DNA of 64,000 bases from NCBI RefSeq assembly GCF_003336875.1, contig NZ_QGNJ01000004.1, positions 248,001 to 312,000 of the forward strand, given 5' to 3'. A model generated the notes under the pieces. It ran no database searches and had not been told where the DNA came from. It saw only the letters and a list, made by a program, of their open reading frames with translations. This document shows, in pieces, positions 18,559-29,524 of this stretch. Every line of letters starts with the position of its first letter. Position 1 is the stretch's first letter. The position numbers and the translations under genes were made by a program. Source of the stretch: Oleisolibacter albus (GTDB lineage Bacteria > Pseudomonadota > Alphaproteobacteria > Azospirillales > Azospirillaceae).

Positions 18559-19734
18559 ATGGTCGAGGTTGTGATCGCCGGCGCCGCCCGGACGCCGATC
18601 GGGTCGTTCAACGGCGCGCTCAGCAGCGTGCCGGCCCATACCCTCGGCGAGGTGGCCATCCGCGAGGCGCTGTCCCGCGCCCGCACCGATGCGGCCGAGG
18701 TCGACGAGGTGGTGCTGGGCCAGATCCTCAGCGCCGGAGCCGGCCAGAACCCGGCCCGCCAGGCGGCGGTCAAGGCCGGCATCCCCGTGGAGAAGACGGC
18801 CTACGGCATCAACCAGCTCTGCGGCTCCGGCCTGCGCGCCGTGGCCCTGGGCTTCCAGGCCATCCGGCTGGGTGATGCCCGCATCGTCGTCGCCGGCGGG
18901 CAGGAAAGCATGAGCCAGTCGCCCCACACCATGCATCTGCGCGGCGGCACCCGCATGGGCGACGCCACGCTGGTCGACACCATGCTCAAGGACGGGCTGA
19001 TGGATGCGTTCCACGGCTACCACATGGGCATGACCGCCGAGAACGTGGCGGAGAAGTGGCAGATCACCCGCGAGGAGCAGGACGCCTTTGCCGCCGCCAG
19101 CCAGCAGAAGGCCGAGGCCGCGCTGAAGGCCGGCCGCTTCAAGGACGAGATCGTCCCCGTCACCATCGCCGGCCGCAAGGGCGACGTGGTGGTGGACACC
19201 GACGAATATCCCAAGGCCGGCAGCACGGCCGAGGCCCTGGCCAAGCTGCGCCCCGCCTTCAAGAAGGACGGCACGGTCACGGCCGGCAACGCCTCGGGCA
19301 TCAATGACGGCGCCGCGGCGCTGGTGCTGATGGGCGCCGACGAGGCGGCGCGGCGCGGCATCACCCCGCTGGCCCGCATCGTCTCCTGGGCCACGGCCGG
19401 CGTCGATCCGGCGGTCATGGGCTCCGGCCCGATCCCGGCCAGCCGCGCCGCCCTGAAGAAGGCCGGCTGGGGTGTCGACGACCTCGACCTGATCGAGGCC
19501 AACGAGGCCTTCGCCGCCCAGGCCCTGGCCGTGAACAAGGATCTGGGCTGGGACCCGGCCAGGGTCAATGTCAATGGCGGCGCCATCGCGCTGGGTCACC
19601 CCATCGGCGCCTCCGGCGCCCGTGTGCTGACCACCCTGCTGTTCGAGATGCAGAAGCGCGATGCCAGGAAGGGTCTGGCCACGCTCTGTATCGGCGGCGG
19701 CATGGGCATCGCGCTCTGCGTCGAGCGCGGGTAA
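18559..19734 (+). CDS. phaA: acetyl-CoA acetyltransferase (beta-ketothiolase)
   Basis: This 391-residue biosynthetic thiolase condenses two acetyl-CoA into acetoacetyl-CoA, the first step of polyhydroxybutyrate synthesis. The acyl-accepting cysteine is C88 in NQLCGSG, and the C-terminal catalytic pair lies in [14 protein letters not shown] (His) and LCIGGGMG (Cys). A GAGGAGAGG ribosome site precedes the ATG at 18559. phaB follows 150 bp downstream beyond a GC-rich hairpin (19740-19783). The unusual repeat array lies upstream. Assignment to phaA rather than a degradative thiolase rests on the adjacent phaB. Confidence 0.96.
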   Translation: MVEVVIAGAARTPIGSFNGALSSVPAHTLGEVAIREALSRARTDAAEVDEVVLGQILSAGAGQNPARQAAVKAGIPVEKTAYGINQLCGSGLRAVALGFQAIRLGDARIVVAGGQESMSQSPHTMHLRGGTRMGDATLVDTMLKDGLMDAFHGYHMGMTAENVAEKWQITREEQDAFAAASQQKAEAALKAGRFKDEIVPVTIAGRKGDVVVDTDEYPKAGSTAEALAKLRPAFKKDGTVTAGNASGINDGAAALVLMGADEAARRGITPLARIVSWATAGVDPAVMGSGPIPASRAALKKAGWGVDDLDLIEANEAFAAQALAVNKDLGWDPARVNVNGGAIALGHPIGASGARVLTTLLFEMQKRDARKGLATLCIGGGMGIALCVERG

Positions 19735-19884
19735 GGGATGGAGACGGCGCGGTCCGGCCAGGCCGGGCCGCGCCCCCGTCTCCTGCAGGTGCGCTGGCAA
19801 TCCAGCCCAAAAGCCGGCTATGCTTTTTCCAGGAAAACGGCCCGCCACTGATCGGGCCATCCATCCAGCCTCGGGGGGAAACAC

Positions 19885-20616
19885 ATGGAGAATAAGGCGC
19901 GCGTGGCCGTGGTGACCGGCGGGACCCGCGGCATCGGTGAGGCGATCTCGGTGGCCCTGCGGGATGCCGGCTACAAGGTGGCCGCCAACTATGGTGGCAA
20001 CGCGCAGGCGGCGCAGGAATTCACCGAGCGCACCGGCATTCCCGCCTACAAGTTCGACGTGGCCGATTACGAGGCGGTGCGGGCCGGCATCGCCCAGATC
20101 GAGCAGGATCTGGGTCCGGTGGATGTGCTGGTCAACAATGCCGGCATCACCCGCGACGGCGTCATGCATCGCATGAGCGCGGAGCAGTGGGCGGCGGTGA
20201 TCCAGACCAACCTGACCAGCTGCTTCAACACCTGCCGCGCCGTCATCGACAGCATGCGCACCCGCAATTTCGGCCGCATCGTCAATATCGGCTCCATCAA
20301 CGGTCAGGCCGGCCAGTACGGGCAGGTGAACTACGCGGCCGCCAAGTCGGGTCTGCACGGTTTCACCAAGGCCCTGGCCCAGGAGGGGGCCGCCAAGGGC
20401 ATCACCGTCAACGCCATCGCCCCCGGCTATATCGACACCGACATGGTCCGCGCCGTGCCGCCCCATGTGCTGGAGAAGATCGTGGCCAAGGTGCCGGTGG
20501 GCCGCCTGGGCAAGGCGGAGGAGATCGCCCGCGGCGTGCTGTTCCTGGTGGCGGACGAAGCCGGCTTCATCACCGGCTCCACCCTGTCCATCAATGGCGG
20601 CCAGCATATGTACTGA
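19885..20616 (+). CDS. phaB: acetoacetyl-CoA reductase
   Basis: This 243-residue SDR enzyme reduces acetoacetyl-CoA to (R)-3-hydroxybutyryl-CoA with NADPH, the second step of polyhydroxybutyrate synthesis. The cofactor motif is GGTRGIG (residues 12-18), NNAGITRD is near 88, the catalytic Ser is in NIGSINGQAGQYGQ, and Tyr/Lys are in NYAAAKSG. The QAGQYGQ region is typical of PhaB. It follows phaA; no polymerase gene (phaC) is in the window. A Nudix gene starts 20 bp downstream. Confidence 0.96.
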   Translation: MENKARVAVVTGGTRGIGEAISVALRDAGYKVAANYGGNAQAAQEFTERTGIPAYKFDVADYEAVRAGIAQIEQDLGPVDVLVNNAGITRDGVMHRMSAEQWAAVIQTNLTSCFNTCRAVIDSMRTRNFGRIVNIGSINGQAGQYGQVNYAAAKSGLHGFTKALAQEGAAKGITVNAIAPGYIDTDMVRAVPPHVLEKIVAKVPVGRLGKAEEIARGVLFLVADEAGFITGSTLSINGGQHMY

Positions 20617-20635
20617 GGCCGGGGACGGGCGCACC

Positions 20636-21064
20636 ATGACCATTGGTGCGCCCCTCCATCCCCGGGTCGGGGTCGGCTGCATCGTCTGGAAAGGCGACCG
20701 GCTGCTGCTGGTCCGCCGCGGCAAGCCGCCCGGCTATGGCGAATGGTCGCTGCCCGGCGGCAGCCAGGAACTGGCGGAGACTCTGTTCGCCGCCGCCGAA
20801 CGCGAGGTGTGGGAGGAAACCGGGGTCCGGGCCCGTGCCACCGCCGTGCTGACCGCGGTGGACAACATCGTTCACGACACAGACGGTGCGCTGCTGTTCC
20901 ATTACACCATCGTCAATGTGCTGGCCGACTGGCTGTGCGGCGATCCCGTGGCCGCCGACGATGTGCTGGACGCCCGCTGGGCCACCCTGGAGCAGGCGGA
21001 CGGGCTGGTGGCCTGGGACCCTCTGCGCCAGGTCCTGCATCTGGCCGCGGCCCGCCGCGGCTGA
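20636..21064 (+). CDS. Nudix hydrolase
   Basis: This 142-residue protein contains the complete Nudix box GX5EX7REUXEEXGU (GGSQELAETLFAAAEREVWEETG, residues ~41-63), which binds the divalent metal for hydrolysing nucleoside diphosphates linked to another group. Size and flanking sequence resemble ADP-ribose pyrophosphatase-like members, but the substrate is not determined. The ATG at 20636 is the first after phaB; the same frame overlaps phaB upstream and was not used. It is probably co-transcribed with phaB. Confidence 0.9.
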   Translation: MTIGAPLHPRVGVGCIVWKGDRLLLVRRGKPPGYGEWSLPGGSQELAETLFAAAEREVWEETGVRARATAVLTAVDNIVHDTDGALLFHYTIVNVLADWLCGDPVAADDVLDARWATLEQADGLVAWDPLRQVLHLAAARRG

Positions 21065-21170
21065 CGGTCCCTCCCGGCCGGTTGAACGCCGCCGGACTGG
21101 GCGCGGCAAAGAAGATCCTGGACGGCTTACCCCCGACGGCGCCACAGTGGAGCGGACGATCGGCACAGAC

Positions 21171-22994
21171 ATGATCCGGCCGGTTGCAGCCTTGTCCCCG
21201 GATCTGCAGACCCGCTTTCTTATGAAACCGCGCCTTGTCACGTCGCTCTTCGTCCTGGCGCTGCTGCTGCTGGCGGGCTTCGTCCATATCGGCATGTCCT
21301 GGTATGTGGAAGGACAGCTGGCCCGCGACGCGCAGGCCCGCCTGTCGCTGCTGTCCGACACGTTCCGGACCTCGATCGACCGCGTCAGCGGCCTGCCGGC
21401 CCTGGCCGGGGCCACGGTCGATGTCAGGACCCTGCTCCAGCGCCCCGATGACGAGACGGCCCGTGCCGCGGCCAATGTCCTGCTGCAGCGGATGACCCGG
21501 GAGAACGGTCTCGATGCCGTTTTCGTGCTGGATTTCCGCGGTGTGACGCTGGCATCCAGCAATTTTGCGGAAACCGGCAGCTATATCGGCGGCAATTACA
21601 GTTTCCGCCCCTATTTCCGCATCGCGAAGGAGACAGGTTCGGGTTCCTATTATGGTGTCGGTGTCACCACAGGCCGGCCCGGCTATTTCCTGTCGTCGCG
21701 GATTCAATTCGGCCCCGGTCCCCAGGATTTCGGCGTCATCGTTGTGAAGACCGTGTTCTCACGGCTGGAGGCCAGTTGGGCCGATGGCGGGGAACGTGTG
21801 CTGGTAAGCGATGCCGACGGTGTCGTCTTCCTCAGCAGCACCTCCAGCCTGCGCTACCGGCCTTTGGCGGAATTGTCCCCGCAGGTGCGGGCGCTGCTGG
21901 ACGCGGAACACCGCTACGCCACCAACCCCATCGGTGCCACGATCGACCTGCGCCGGGAATTTCCGCCCAGTGTGATCTCCTCGCGCGAGATTGACGGCAC
22001 ATCCTGGAAAATCACCACGGTGCTGCTGCGCAGCTCGCGGGACTGGCAGCCGCCGACGGCGGCCCTCACGGTCTTCCTCGTCGGTCTCGTCACGCTGCTG
22101 ACCATCGTGACGCTGAAGCAGCAGAGCGATCGCCACAAGGCCGACCGCCGGACCAAGCGCGACCTCGAGATCCGCGTCGCCGAACGCACCAGCGAGCTGG
22201 TGAGTGCCATGTCGCTGCTCGAAGCGGAGATCATCGAGCGGCGCAACGCCGACGCCGCCCTGCACAAGGCCCGTGATGAGCTGGTCCAGGCGGCGAAGCT
22301 GGCGTCGATGGGGCAGGCGTTCGCCGGCCTCGCCCATGAGGTCAACCAGCCGCTGGCGGCGCTGAAGACCTATCTGTCGAGCACCCGGCTGCTGCTGTCG
22401 CGGGGCGACACGGACAGCGCCGTCGCCAACATCGGCATCATGGACGAGACGGTCGAACGTCTGGCCCGGCTGACCGGCAGCCTCAAGCACCTGTCGCGCC
22501 GCAGCGACCACCGCCGGGAAGAGATCGATCTCGCCGAAACGGCGCGTCGCATGATCGAACTGATGAAGTTCCGCATCCGCGATGCCGGCACCACGGTTGG
22601 TGGCGCCTATGATGCGCCGGTGCTGGTCGATGCGGACCCGGCCCGCATCGAGCAGATCATTCTCAACCTGTTGAAGAATGCCATCTATGCCGCCAAACGG
22701 TCGGTCCGGCCCGAGATCGTCGTCATTGCCGATATCCGGGACGGGTACGCCCATCTGGGCGTTGGCGACTATGGCGCCGGCGTGCCTGAAACCGCCCGCG
22801 CCCGCCTGTTCGAACCCTTCTTCACGACCAAGGAGGTGGGTGAGGGGCTTGGGCTCGGTCTGGCGATCAGCTATGCCATCGCCCAGGAGCATGGTGGTGC
22901 GCTCCGCTATGAGCGCACGGCCGAGGGCCAGACCTGGTTCCATCTGTATCTTCCGGTGAAGACGACCATTGTGGCCCAGGAGCAGCACACGTGA
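21171..22994 (+). CDS. DctB-like sensor histidine kinase
   Basis: This approximately 607-residue membrane kinase has a first transmembrane segment (residues ~22-42), a periplasmic double-Cache-like sensing domain (~45-295) and a second transmembrane segment (~300-320). A coiled-coil region and the kinase core follow: H-box FAGLAHEVNQPLAAL with phospho-acceptor H389, N-box ILNLLKNAIYAAK, DYGAG and the FEPFFTTK...GLGLGLAIS lid. The architecture matches DctB, which senses C4-dicarboxylates. The ATG at 21171 is used; 21222 is a shorter alternative that keeps the membrane segment. It overlaps the response regulator by four bases (GTGA), so the two are translationally coupled. Confidence 0.9.
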   Translation: MIRPVAALSPDLQTRFLMKPRLVTSLFVLALLLLAGFVHIGMSWYVEGQLARDAQARLSLLSDTFRTSIDRVSGLPALAGATVDVRTLLQRPDDETARAAANVLLQRMTRENGLDAVFVLDFRGVTLASSNFAETGSYIGGNYSFRPYFRIAKETGSGSYYGVGVTTGRPGYFLSSRIQFGPGPQDFGVIVVKTVFSRLEASWADGGERVLVSDADGVVFLSSTSSLRYRPLAELSPQVRALLDAEHRYATNPIGATIDLRREFPPSVISSREIDGTSWKITTVLLRSSRDWQPPTAALTVFLVGLVTLLTIVTLKQQSDRHKADRRTKRDLEIRVAERTSELVSAMSLLEAEIIERRNADAALHKARDELVQAAKLASMGQAFAGLAHEVNQPLAALKTYLSSTRLLLSRGDTDSAVANIGIMDETVERLARLTGSLKHLSRRSDHRREEIDLAETARRMIELMKFRIRDAGTTVGGAYDAPVLVDADPARIEQIILNLLKNAIYAAKRSVRPEIVVIADIRDGYAHLGVGDYGAGVPETARARLFEPFFTTKEVGEGLGLGLAISYAIAQEHGGALRYERTAEGQTWFHLYLPVKTTIVAQEQHT

Positions 22995-24358
22995 CCGAGA
23001 TGCTCGGAACCGTCTTGGTGGTGGATGATGACGAGATGCTTCTCGGCGCATTGGCGCAATGGCTGACCCTGTCCGGGTTCAACACCTTGACGGCGGCCAA
23101 TGCCGATGCCGGCGTCACGTTGCTGCAGGCCCATCCCGTCGATGCCGTGCTGACCGATGTGCGCATGCCCGGACGCTCGGGCATGGATCTGCTGCGCACC
23201 CTGCGGGACAGCAGCCCCGATCTGCCCGTGGTGCTGCTGACCGGCCATGGTGACGTGCCGCTGGCCGTCGAGGCGCTGAAGCTCGGGGCCTTCGACTTCC
23301 TGACCAAGCCGCATGATCCGGAACGGCTGATCGCGACGCTGCGCAACGCCTGCACGCAACATGTCCTGACACGCCGCCTGCACGCCGCGGAAGCCAGGCT
23401 GGGTGGCCAGGACGCCGTCTCCACCTGCATTCTCGGGCAATCCGCTGCGATGCTGAAGCTGAAGGACGAGGTGCGGGCACTGCTGGATGCACCGCTCGAT
23501 ATCCTCATCCGCGGGGAGACCGGCACCGGCAAGGAGGTCGTCGCGCGTGCCCTGCACGATTGCGGGCCGCGTCGCACCAAACCCTTCGTCGCCATCAACT
23601 GCGCGGCGGTTCCGCACGAGATTTTTGAAAGCGAACTCTTCGGTCATGAGGCCGGGGCCTTCACCGGCGCCAAGACGCAGCGCGTCGGCAAGTTCGAGTT
23701 CGCCAATGGCGGCACGGTCTTCCTCGACGAGATCGAGAGCATGCCGTTGGGGGCCCAGGCCAAGGTGCTGCGCGTGTTGCAGGAACGGGTGATCGAACGT
23801 GTCGGTTCGAACCGCCTGATCCCCATCGATGTCCGGGTCGTCAGTGCCGCCAAGCTCAAGCTGCGGGAAGCGGCGGGCGAAGGCAGTTTCCGGGAAGACC
23901 TCTATTACCGGCTGGCCGGCTACGAGATCGATATTCCACCGCTGCGCCAGCGCGGCGACGACGTCATCCTGCTGTTCACCCAGTTCGCCACCGCCTGTGC
24001 CGAGCGTGCCAAACGCCGCCCGCCCGAGCTTACGCCGGCTCTGGTTGCGACCCTGCTGAACCATCCCTGGCCCGGCAATGTGCGCGAATTGAAGAGTGCG
24101 GCCGAGCGTTTCGGCCTTGGCCTCGGTCTGCATCTCTGTGGGTGCGCCACCCCGGCCGTCGCCGAGATGCGCAGCCTTGACAGCATGTTGGATGATTATG
24201 AGCGTAGCCTGATCCTGGCGGCGCTGAACCAGAGCGAAGGTTCGATCGCCGGGGCCATGCAGATCCTCGATGTCCCGCGACGGACGCTGAACGAGAAGAT
24301 GCGCCGCCTGAGCATCGAGCGCGCCGCTGCCCGCGCCCATCCCCCCGGCGAGGCATGA
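22991..24358 (+). CDS. DctD-like sigma-54-dependent response regulator
   Basis: The 455 residues form a receiver domain (phospho-acceptor D56 in LTDVRMPG), an AAA+ sigma-54 activation domain and a C-terminal Fis-type helix-turn-helix (residues ~410-445). The activation domain has Walker A GETGTGKE near 172, the sigma-54 contact GAFTGAK near 220, and Walker B VFLDEIES. The protein needs phosphorylation by the overlapping kinase and binds an upstream enhancer to activate sigma-54 promoters. The GTG at 22991 overlaps the kinase stop. A near-consensus sigma-54 promoter and a palindrome lie just downstream, before the transporter gene, so the likely target is adjacent. Confidence 0.93.
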   Translation: MTEMLGTVLVVDDDEMLLGALAQWLTLSGFNTLTAANADAGVTLLQAHPVDAVLTDVRMPGRSGMDLLRTLRDSSPDLPVVLLTGHGDVPLAVEALKLGAFDFLTKPHDPERLIATLRNACTQHVLTRRLHAAEARLGGQDAVSTCILGQSAAMLKLKDEVRALLDAPLDILIRGETGTGKEVVARALHDCGPRRTKPFVAINCAAVPHEIFESELFGHEAGAFTGAKTQRVGKFEFANGGTVFLDEIESMPLGAQAKVLRVLQERVIERVGSNRLIPIDVRVVSAAKLKLREAAGEGSFREDLYYRLAGYEIDIPPLRQRGDDVILLFTQFATACAERAKRRPPELTPALVATLLNHPWPGNVRELKSAAERFGLGLGLHLCGCATPAVAEMRSLDSMLDDYERSLILAALNQSEGSIAGAMQILDVPRRTLNEKMRRLSIERAAARAHPPGEA

Positions 24359-24565
24359 CGATTGCGGGAGGGGCCGCACATCGGCCCCGGTCCGCGGTAG
24401 AAAACCAGACGGATGACATGGAACAGCCGGCGCCGGCAGGCAGGCACCGGAAGCCCGTCGGCGCCCCCGGGGGACAGGCCCGGGAAAATCTCTGCAAATA
24501 GAATCCAGATTTCCGCCAGACCCGAGCCGGCGGACAGGCTGTTTTCCGCGCATGAATTCGGTCGT

Positions 24566-24585
24566 ATCGGCAAGAACTTGCCGAT
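24566..24585. promoter_or_regulatory. palindrome: candidate enhancer (UAS) for the DctD-like activator, or terminator of its gene
   Basis: A perfect inverted repeat, ATCGGCAAG-AA-CTTGCCGAT, is centred about 111 bp upstream of the predicted sigma-54 transcription start, the usual distance for an NtrC/DctD-type enhancer. A TTTTT run follows it, so it may also terminate the regulator transcript. A near-match to an IHF site (GATCAA-N4-GTA, 24603-24615) lies between it and the promoter. Confidence 0.55.
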
Positions 24586-24660
24586 TTTTGCGACTTGATC
24601 TGGATCAAACATGTAAGACATTGATTTGTATGCATGTTTTTCGGTGGCATGGCCACGCCC

Positions 24661-24676
24661 TGGCATCCTCCTTGCT
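24661..24676 (+). promoter_or_regulatory. sigma-54 (-24/-12) promoter of the transporter-suc cluster
   Basis: TGGCAT-CCTCC-TTGCT has the invariant GG and GC separated by exactly 10 bases (24662-24663 and 24674-24675). Transcription would start near 24687, leaving a leader of about 160 nt before the transporter ATG. The sigma-54 activator encoded directly upstream supports the call. Confidence 0.85.
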
Positions 24677-24849
24677 GATATCTCCTCGGAAAGCGTGAAC
24701 CGGTTTCCTCGATCGAGATGAAGAACGCACGTTCTGAAATCCCGGACGAAAACAACGCTTATCCTCGAAATGCTGGATGATCCACTTCGATAGAGACGAA
24801 GAGGAAACGAAATCCTGTGCCTGGCGAGGATTTGGCAAGGAGATGCGCC

Positions 24850-26331
24850 ATGCAGTTCTTATCCCCTGCCGAGCCAAGATCGAATAAAAAGCTCGGAATC
24901 CTTCTTGCGTCTTTCCTCGTATTCATTTGCATCATGCTGATGCCGACCCCTGTGGGTCTCTCGACCGCCGGTCAGGCCGCTCTGGGTGTGCTGGCCATGG
25001 TGGTCATCATCTGGATCAGCGAATGCGTCTCGCCAGCCGCCAGCGCCATCATCCTGGTCGGCGTAGCCGCCCTTGGCCTGATCGGCACCATGATGCCGGA
25101 TGGCAAGGCGCCGCTGACCTCCGCCCAGTCCCTCAATCTGATGCTGGGCGGGTTCTCGTCGTCGGCCGCGATCCTGGTGGCGATGGCGCTGTTCCTCGCC
25201 GTTGCGCTCAAGCATACCGGGCTTGATAAGCGCATCGCCCTCATCATCATGAATGCGGTCGGCGTGTCCCCGCCCCGGCTGCTGTTCGGCGCCATGCTGG
25301 TCGGCTTCGTCCTGGCGCTGTTCGTGCCCTCGGCCACGGCGCGCGTGGGTGCTGTCATCCCCATCATGGTCGGCATCGTCGCGGCCCTTGAGATGCCGAT
25401 CAACAGCCGGCTCGGCGCGGCGCTGATGATCGTCACGGCCGAGGTCTGCTCCGTCTTCAACATGGGCATCAAGACGGCGGCGGCGCAGAACCTGATCAGC
25501 CTCGACTTCATGCAGAAGACCTTCGGCCACACCTACACCTGGGGTGAGTGGTTCATCTACGCCCTGCCCTTCACCATCCTGATGTGCGTGGCGCTGTTCT
25601 TCGTGACCCTGTTCGTCCTGCGCCCCGAAGCCCCGGAGCCTGAGGCCGCCAAGGTCAGAATCCGCCAGCAGCTGGCCGAACTCGGCCCGCTGTCGCCGGC
25701 CGAACTCCGCCTGATCCTGGTTGCGGTCGCTCTGCTGTTCCTGTGGTCGACCGAAGGCTGGCTGCATCCGCTCGACACCACCACCACCACGCAGGTCGGC
25801 ATCGCACTGCTGCTGATGCCCCGCATCGGCGTCATGAACTGGTCGCAGGCGGAAAAGCTGGTGCCGTGGGGAACCGTGATCCTGTTCGGCGCCGGCATCT
25901 CCCTGGGGCTGCTGCTGTCGAAGACCGGAGCCGCTGCCTGGCTGGCCAATATCAGCCTGGGTCAGCTGGGCCTTGCCGACAAGCCGATCTGGATCGTGAT
26001 CGCCCTGCTGTCGGTCTTCAGTGTGGTGCTGCATCTCGGCTTCGCCTCGGCCACCGGACTGGCCAGCACCCTGATCCCCATCGTCATCGCCTTCACGCAG
26101 TCCCTGCCCGTCGACAAGTCCACCATGTTCGGCATCGTCTTCGTCCAGAGCATGGTCGTGTCCTTCGGCTTCATCCTGCCGCCAAACGCGCCGCAGAACA
26201 TGCTCTGCAACGCCACCGGCGCCTTCAACACCACGCAATTCGTCAAGGTCGGCCTGACGGTCACCATCATCGGGCTCCTGCTGGTGGCCCTGCTGTCGGT
26301 CACCTACTGGCCCCTGCTCGGAGTACTCTGA
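24850..26331 (+). CDS. DASS (SLC13/CitT) family carboxylate transporter
   Basis: This 493-residue integral membrane protein has about 12 hydrophobic helices and belongs to the divalent anion:Na+ symporter/CitT group, which moves di- and tricarboxylates such as malate, succinate, citrate or 2-oxoglutarate. Family-like segments include the mid-protein FVPSATARVGAVIPIM and the late FGFILPPNAPQNMLC, positions of the paired substrate/sodium loops. I selected the ATG at 24850 for its AAGGAGA ribosome site; an upstream GTG-type extension is unlikely. It is first in the sigma-54-driven cluster and is followed after 2 bp by the dehydrogenase. The exact substrate is unknown. Confidence 0.9.
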   Translation: MQFLSPAEPRSNKKLGILLASFLVFICIMLMPTPVGLSTAGQAALGVLAMVVIIWISECVSPAASAIILVGVAALGLIGTMMPDGKAPLTSAQSLNLMLGGFSSSAAILVAMALFLAVALKHTGLDKRIALIIMNAVGVSPPRLLFGAMLVGFVLALFVPSATARVGAVIPIMVGIVAALEMPINSRLGAALMIVTAEVCSVFNMGIKTAAAQNLISLDFMQKTFGHTYTWGEWFIYALPFTILMCVALFFVTLFVLRPEAPEPEAAKVRIRQQLAELGPLSPAELRLILVAVALLFLWSTEGWLHPLDTTTTTQVGIALLLMPRIGVMNWSQAEKLVPWGTVILFGAGISLGLLLSKTGAAAWLANISLGQLGLADKPIWIVIALLSVFSVVLHLGFASATGLASTLIPIVIAFTQSLPVDKSTMFGIVFVQSMVVSFGFILPPNAPQNMLCNATGAFNTTQFVKVGLTVTIIGLLLVALLSVTYWPLLGVL

Positions 26332-26333
26332 TC

Positions 26334-27275
26334 ATGTCCGGTTCCATCGGCATTGTCGGCGCCGGCCTCGTCGGTTCGGCCGCCGCCTATCTCCTGACGC
26401 TGCTGCCTGGTGGCGGTGATGTGGTCCTCGTCGATATCGACCGGAACCGCGCCGAAGCCGAGGCCCAGGATATCGCCCACGCCGCTGCGTTCGGCATCGG
26501 CTGGCACGTCCGCTCCGGCACATTCGAGGATCTGGCCGGTTCCGATCTCGTCGTCGTGACCGCCGGTGCCAGCCTGAAGCCGGGCCAGACCCGGCTCGAT
26601 CTGGCCAAGACCAACACCGGCATCGTGATGTCGATCATCGAACAGGTGCTGAAACATGCGCCTGAGGCCATCCTGCTGCTGGCGACGAACCCGGTGGATG
26701 TGATGCCCGCCATCGCCGTCGAACGGTTCGGCCTGAAGCCGGGCCGTGTCATCGGCACGGGCTGCGCGCTGGACAGCGCCCGGTTCCGCGAGCGGCTGGC
26801 ACGGCATCTCAATGTCGCGGCGCCGTCGGTCAGCGCCTATGTGCTGGGCGAACACGGCGACTCCGAAGTGCTGCACTGGAGTGCGGCCCACGTGGCCGAC
26901 ATGCCGCTCGACCATTTCGCCCAGTCCATTGGCCGTCCCATCGACGCCACTCTGCGGGAAAGCATCACCCAGGAGGTCCGCACATCCGCCTATCGCATCA
27001 AGGTCGGCAAAGGTGTGTCGAATTTCGGCATCGGTGGCTGCATTGCCCGGCTGGCGCGGGCCATCCTCGCGGATGAGCAACTGGTCTTCAGCGTCTCGAC
27101 CTACCTGGACGAGGTCCTCGATGTGGAGCGGACCTGCATTTCGCTGCCGCATGTGCTCGGCCGCAACGGCGCGTCGCGCCCGCTGATGCCTGCACTCGAC
27201 GCATCGGAGCGTACGGCCCTCCAGTCCAGTGCCCGCGTGATCCAGAGCGCCATCGCTTCCAGCCTCGCCGCCTGA
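26334..27275 (+). CDS. L-lactate/malate dehydrogenase-family 2-hydroxyacid dehydrogenase with atypical specificity residue
   Basis: This 313-residue NAD-dependent dehydrogenase of the LDH/MDH family has the nucleotide motif [13 protein letters not shown] at the N terminus. The substrate-anchoring arginine lies in LDSARFR and the catalytic histidine in GEHGDSEV. The loop arginine is kept in TRLDL. The residue that distinguishes lactate (Gln102) from malate (Arg102) dehydrogenases is Leu here (ASLKPGQTR). The overall sequence is closer to LDH than to the alphaproteobacterial MDH that normally heads suc operons. Position suggests oxidation of the imported acid to a 2-oxoacid. Database names may read malate or lactate dehydrogenase; I would not fix the substrate. 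Confidence 0.85.
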   Translation: MSGSIGIVGAGLVGSAAAYLLTLLPGGGDVVLVDIDRNRAEAEAQDIAHAAAFGIGWHVRSGTFEDLAGSDLVVVTAGASLKPGQTRLDLAKTNTGIVMSIIEQVLKHAPEAILLLATNPVDVMPAIAVERFGLKPGRVIGTGCALDSARFRERLARHLNVAAPSVSAYVLGEHGDSEVLHWSAAHVADMPLDHFAQSIGRPIDATLRESITQEVRTSAYRIKVGKGVSNFGIGGCIARLARAILADEQLVFSVSTYLDEVLDVERTCISLPHVLGRNGASRPLMPALDASERTALQSSARVIQSAIASSLAA

Positions 27276-27354
27276 CCCTGTCCGGCGCTGCCCCGCTCCG
27301 GCCTCCACAGGGGAGCGCCGGGCGGCACCGGCCCCAGCCAACGGATGCATCGCA

Positions 27355-28548
<1,194 letters not shown>

Positions 28549-28559
28549 AGGAGCGCCAG

Positions 28560-29444
28560 ATGTCCATTCTGATCGACAAGAACACCAAGGTCATCTGCCA
28601 GGGCTTCACCGGCAAGACCGGCACCTTCCATTCCGAGCAGGCCATCGCCTACGGTACACGGATGGTCGGCGGCGTGGCTCCGGGCAAGGGCGGCCAGACG
28701 CATCTGGATCTGCCGGTCTTCGACTCCGTCGCCGAAGCGGCGGCCAGGACCGGCGCCGACGCCACCGTGATCTATGTGCCGCCCCCCGGTGCCGCCGATG
28801 CCATCTGCGAGGCCATCGAGGCGGAAATCCCGCTGATCGTCTGCATCACCGAGGGGATTCCGGTGATCGACATGGTGAAGGTCAAGCGCGCCCTGTCGGC
28901 ATCGACCTCGCGTCTGATCGGGCCGAACTGCCCGGGCGTCGTCACTGCCGGACAGAGCAAGATCGGCATCATGCCGGCCAATATCTTCAAGCCGGGTTCG
29001 GTCGGCATCGTCTCGCGTTCCGGCACGCTGACCTACGAGGCCGTGTTCCAGACCACCCGGGAAGGGCTGGGCCAGACCACCGCCGTCGGCATCGGCGGTG
29101 ATCCGGTCAAGGGCACCGAATTCATCGACATGCTGGAGATGCTTCTGGCCGATGAGAAGACGGAGTCGATCATCATGATCGGCGAGATCGGTGGTTCGGC
29201 CGAGGAGGATGCGGCGCAGTTCATCAAGGACGAAGCCAGGCGAGGGCGCAAGAAGCCCATTGTCGGCTTCATTGCCGGCCGGACCGCCCCTCCGGGCCGG
29301 AGGATGGGCCATGCCGGGGCCATCATCTCCGGCGGCAAGGGGGGAGCCGAGGACAAGATCGCGGCGATGGAGGCGGCCGGTATCGCCGTCTCACCTTCGC
29401 CGGCGCGCCTCGGGAAGACCCTCGTGGATCTGCTGAAGCGCTGA
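28560..29444 (+). CDS. sucD: succinyl-CoA synthetase alpha subunit
   Basis: This 294-residue subunit has the CoA-binding domain ([15 protein letters not shown] near residue 14) and the active-site histidine that is phosphorylated during catalysis, in [16 protein letters not shown] near residue 248. It forms the alpha-beta complex with SucC. AAGGAG lies 8 bases before the ATG at 28560. It is 11 bp after sucC and 80 bp before sucA. Confidence 0.96.
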   Translation: MSILIDKNTKVICQGFTGKTGTFHSEQAIAYGTRMVGGVAPGKGGQTHLDLPVFDSVAEAAARTGADATVIYVPPPGAADAICEAIEAEIPLIVCITEGIPVIDMVKVKRALSASTSRLIGPNCPGVVTAGQSKIGIMPANIFKPGSVGIVSRSGTLTYEAVFQTTREGLGQTTAVGIGGDPVKGTEFIDMLEMLLADEKTESIIMIGEIGGSAEEDAAQFIKDEARRGRKKPIVGFIAGRTAPPGRRMGHAGAIISGGKGGAEDKIAAMEAAGIAVSPSPARLGKTLVDLLKR

Positions 29445-29524
29445 CAGGCCACGTCCGCCCCGCAGCACCGGCGCGGGGCGGATCGCCCTCACAGGGAGAG
29501 AACCGTTCAGGTTCGTGATACGCC

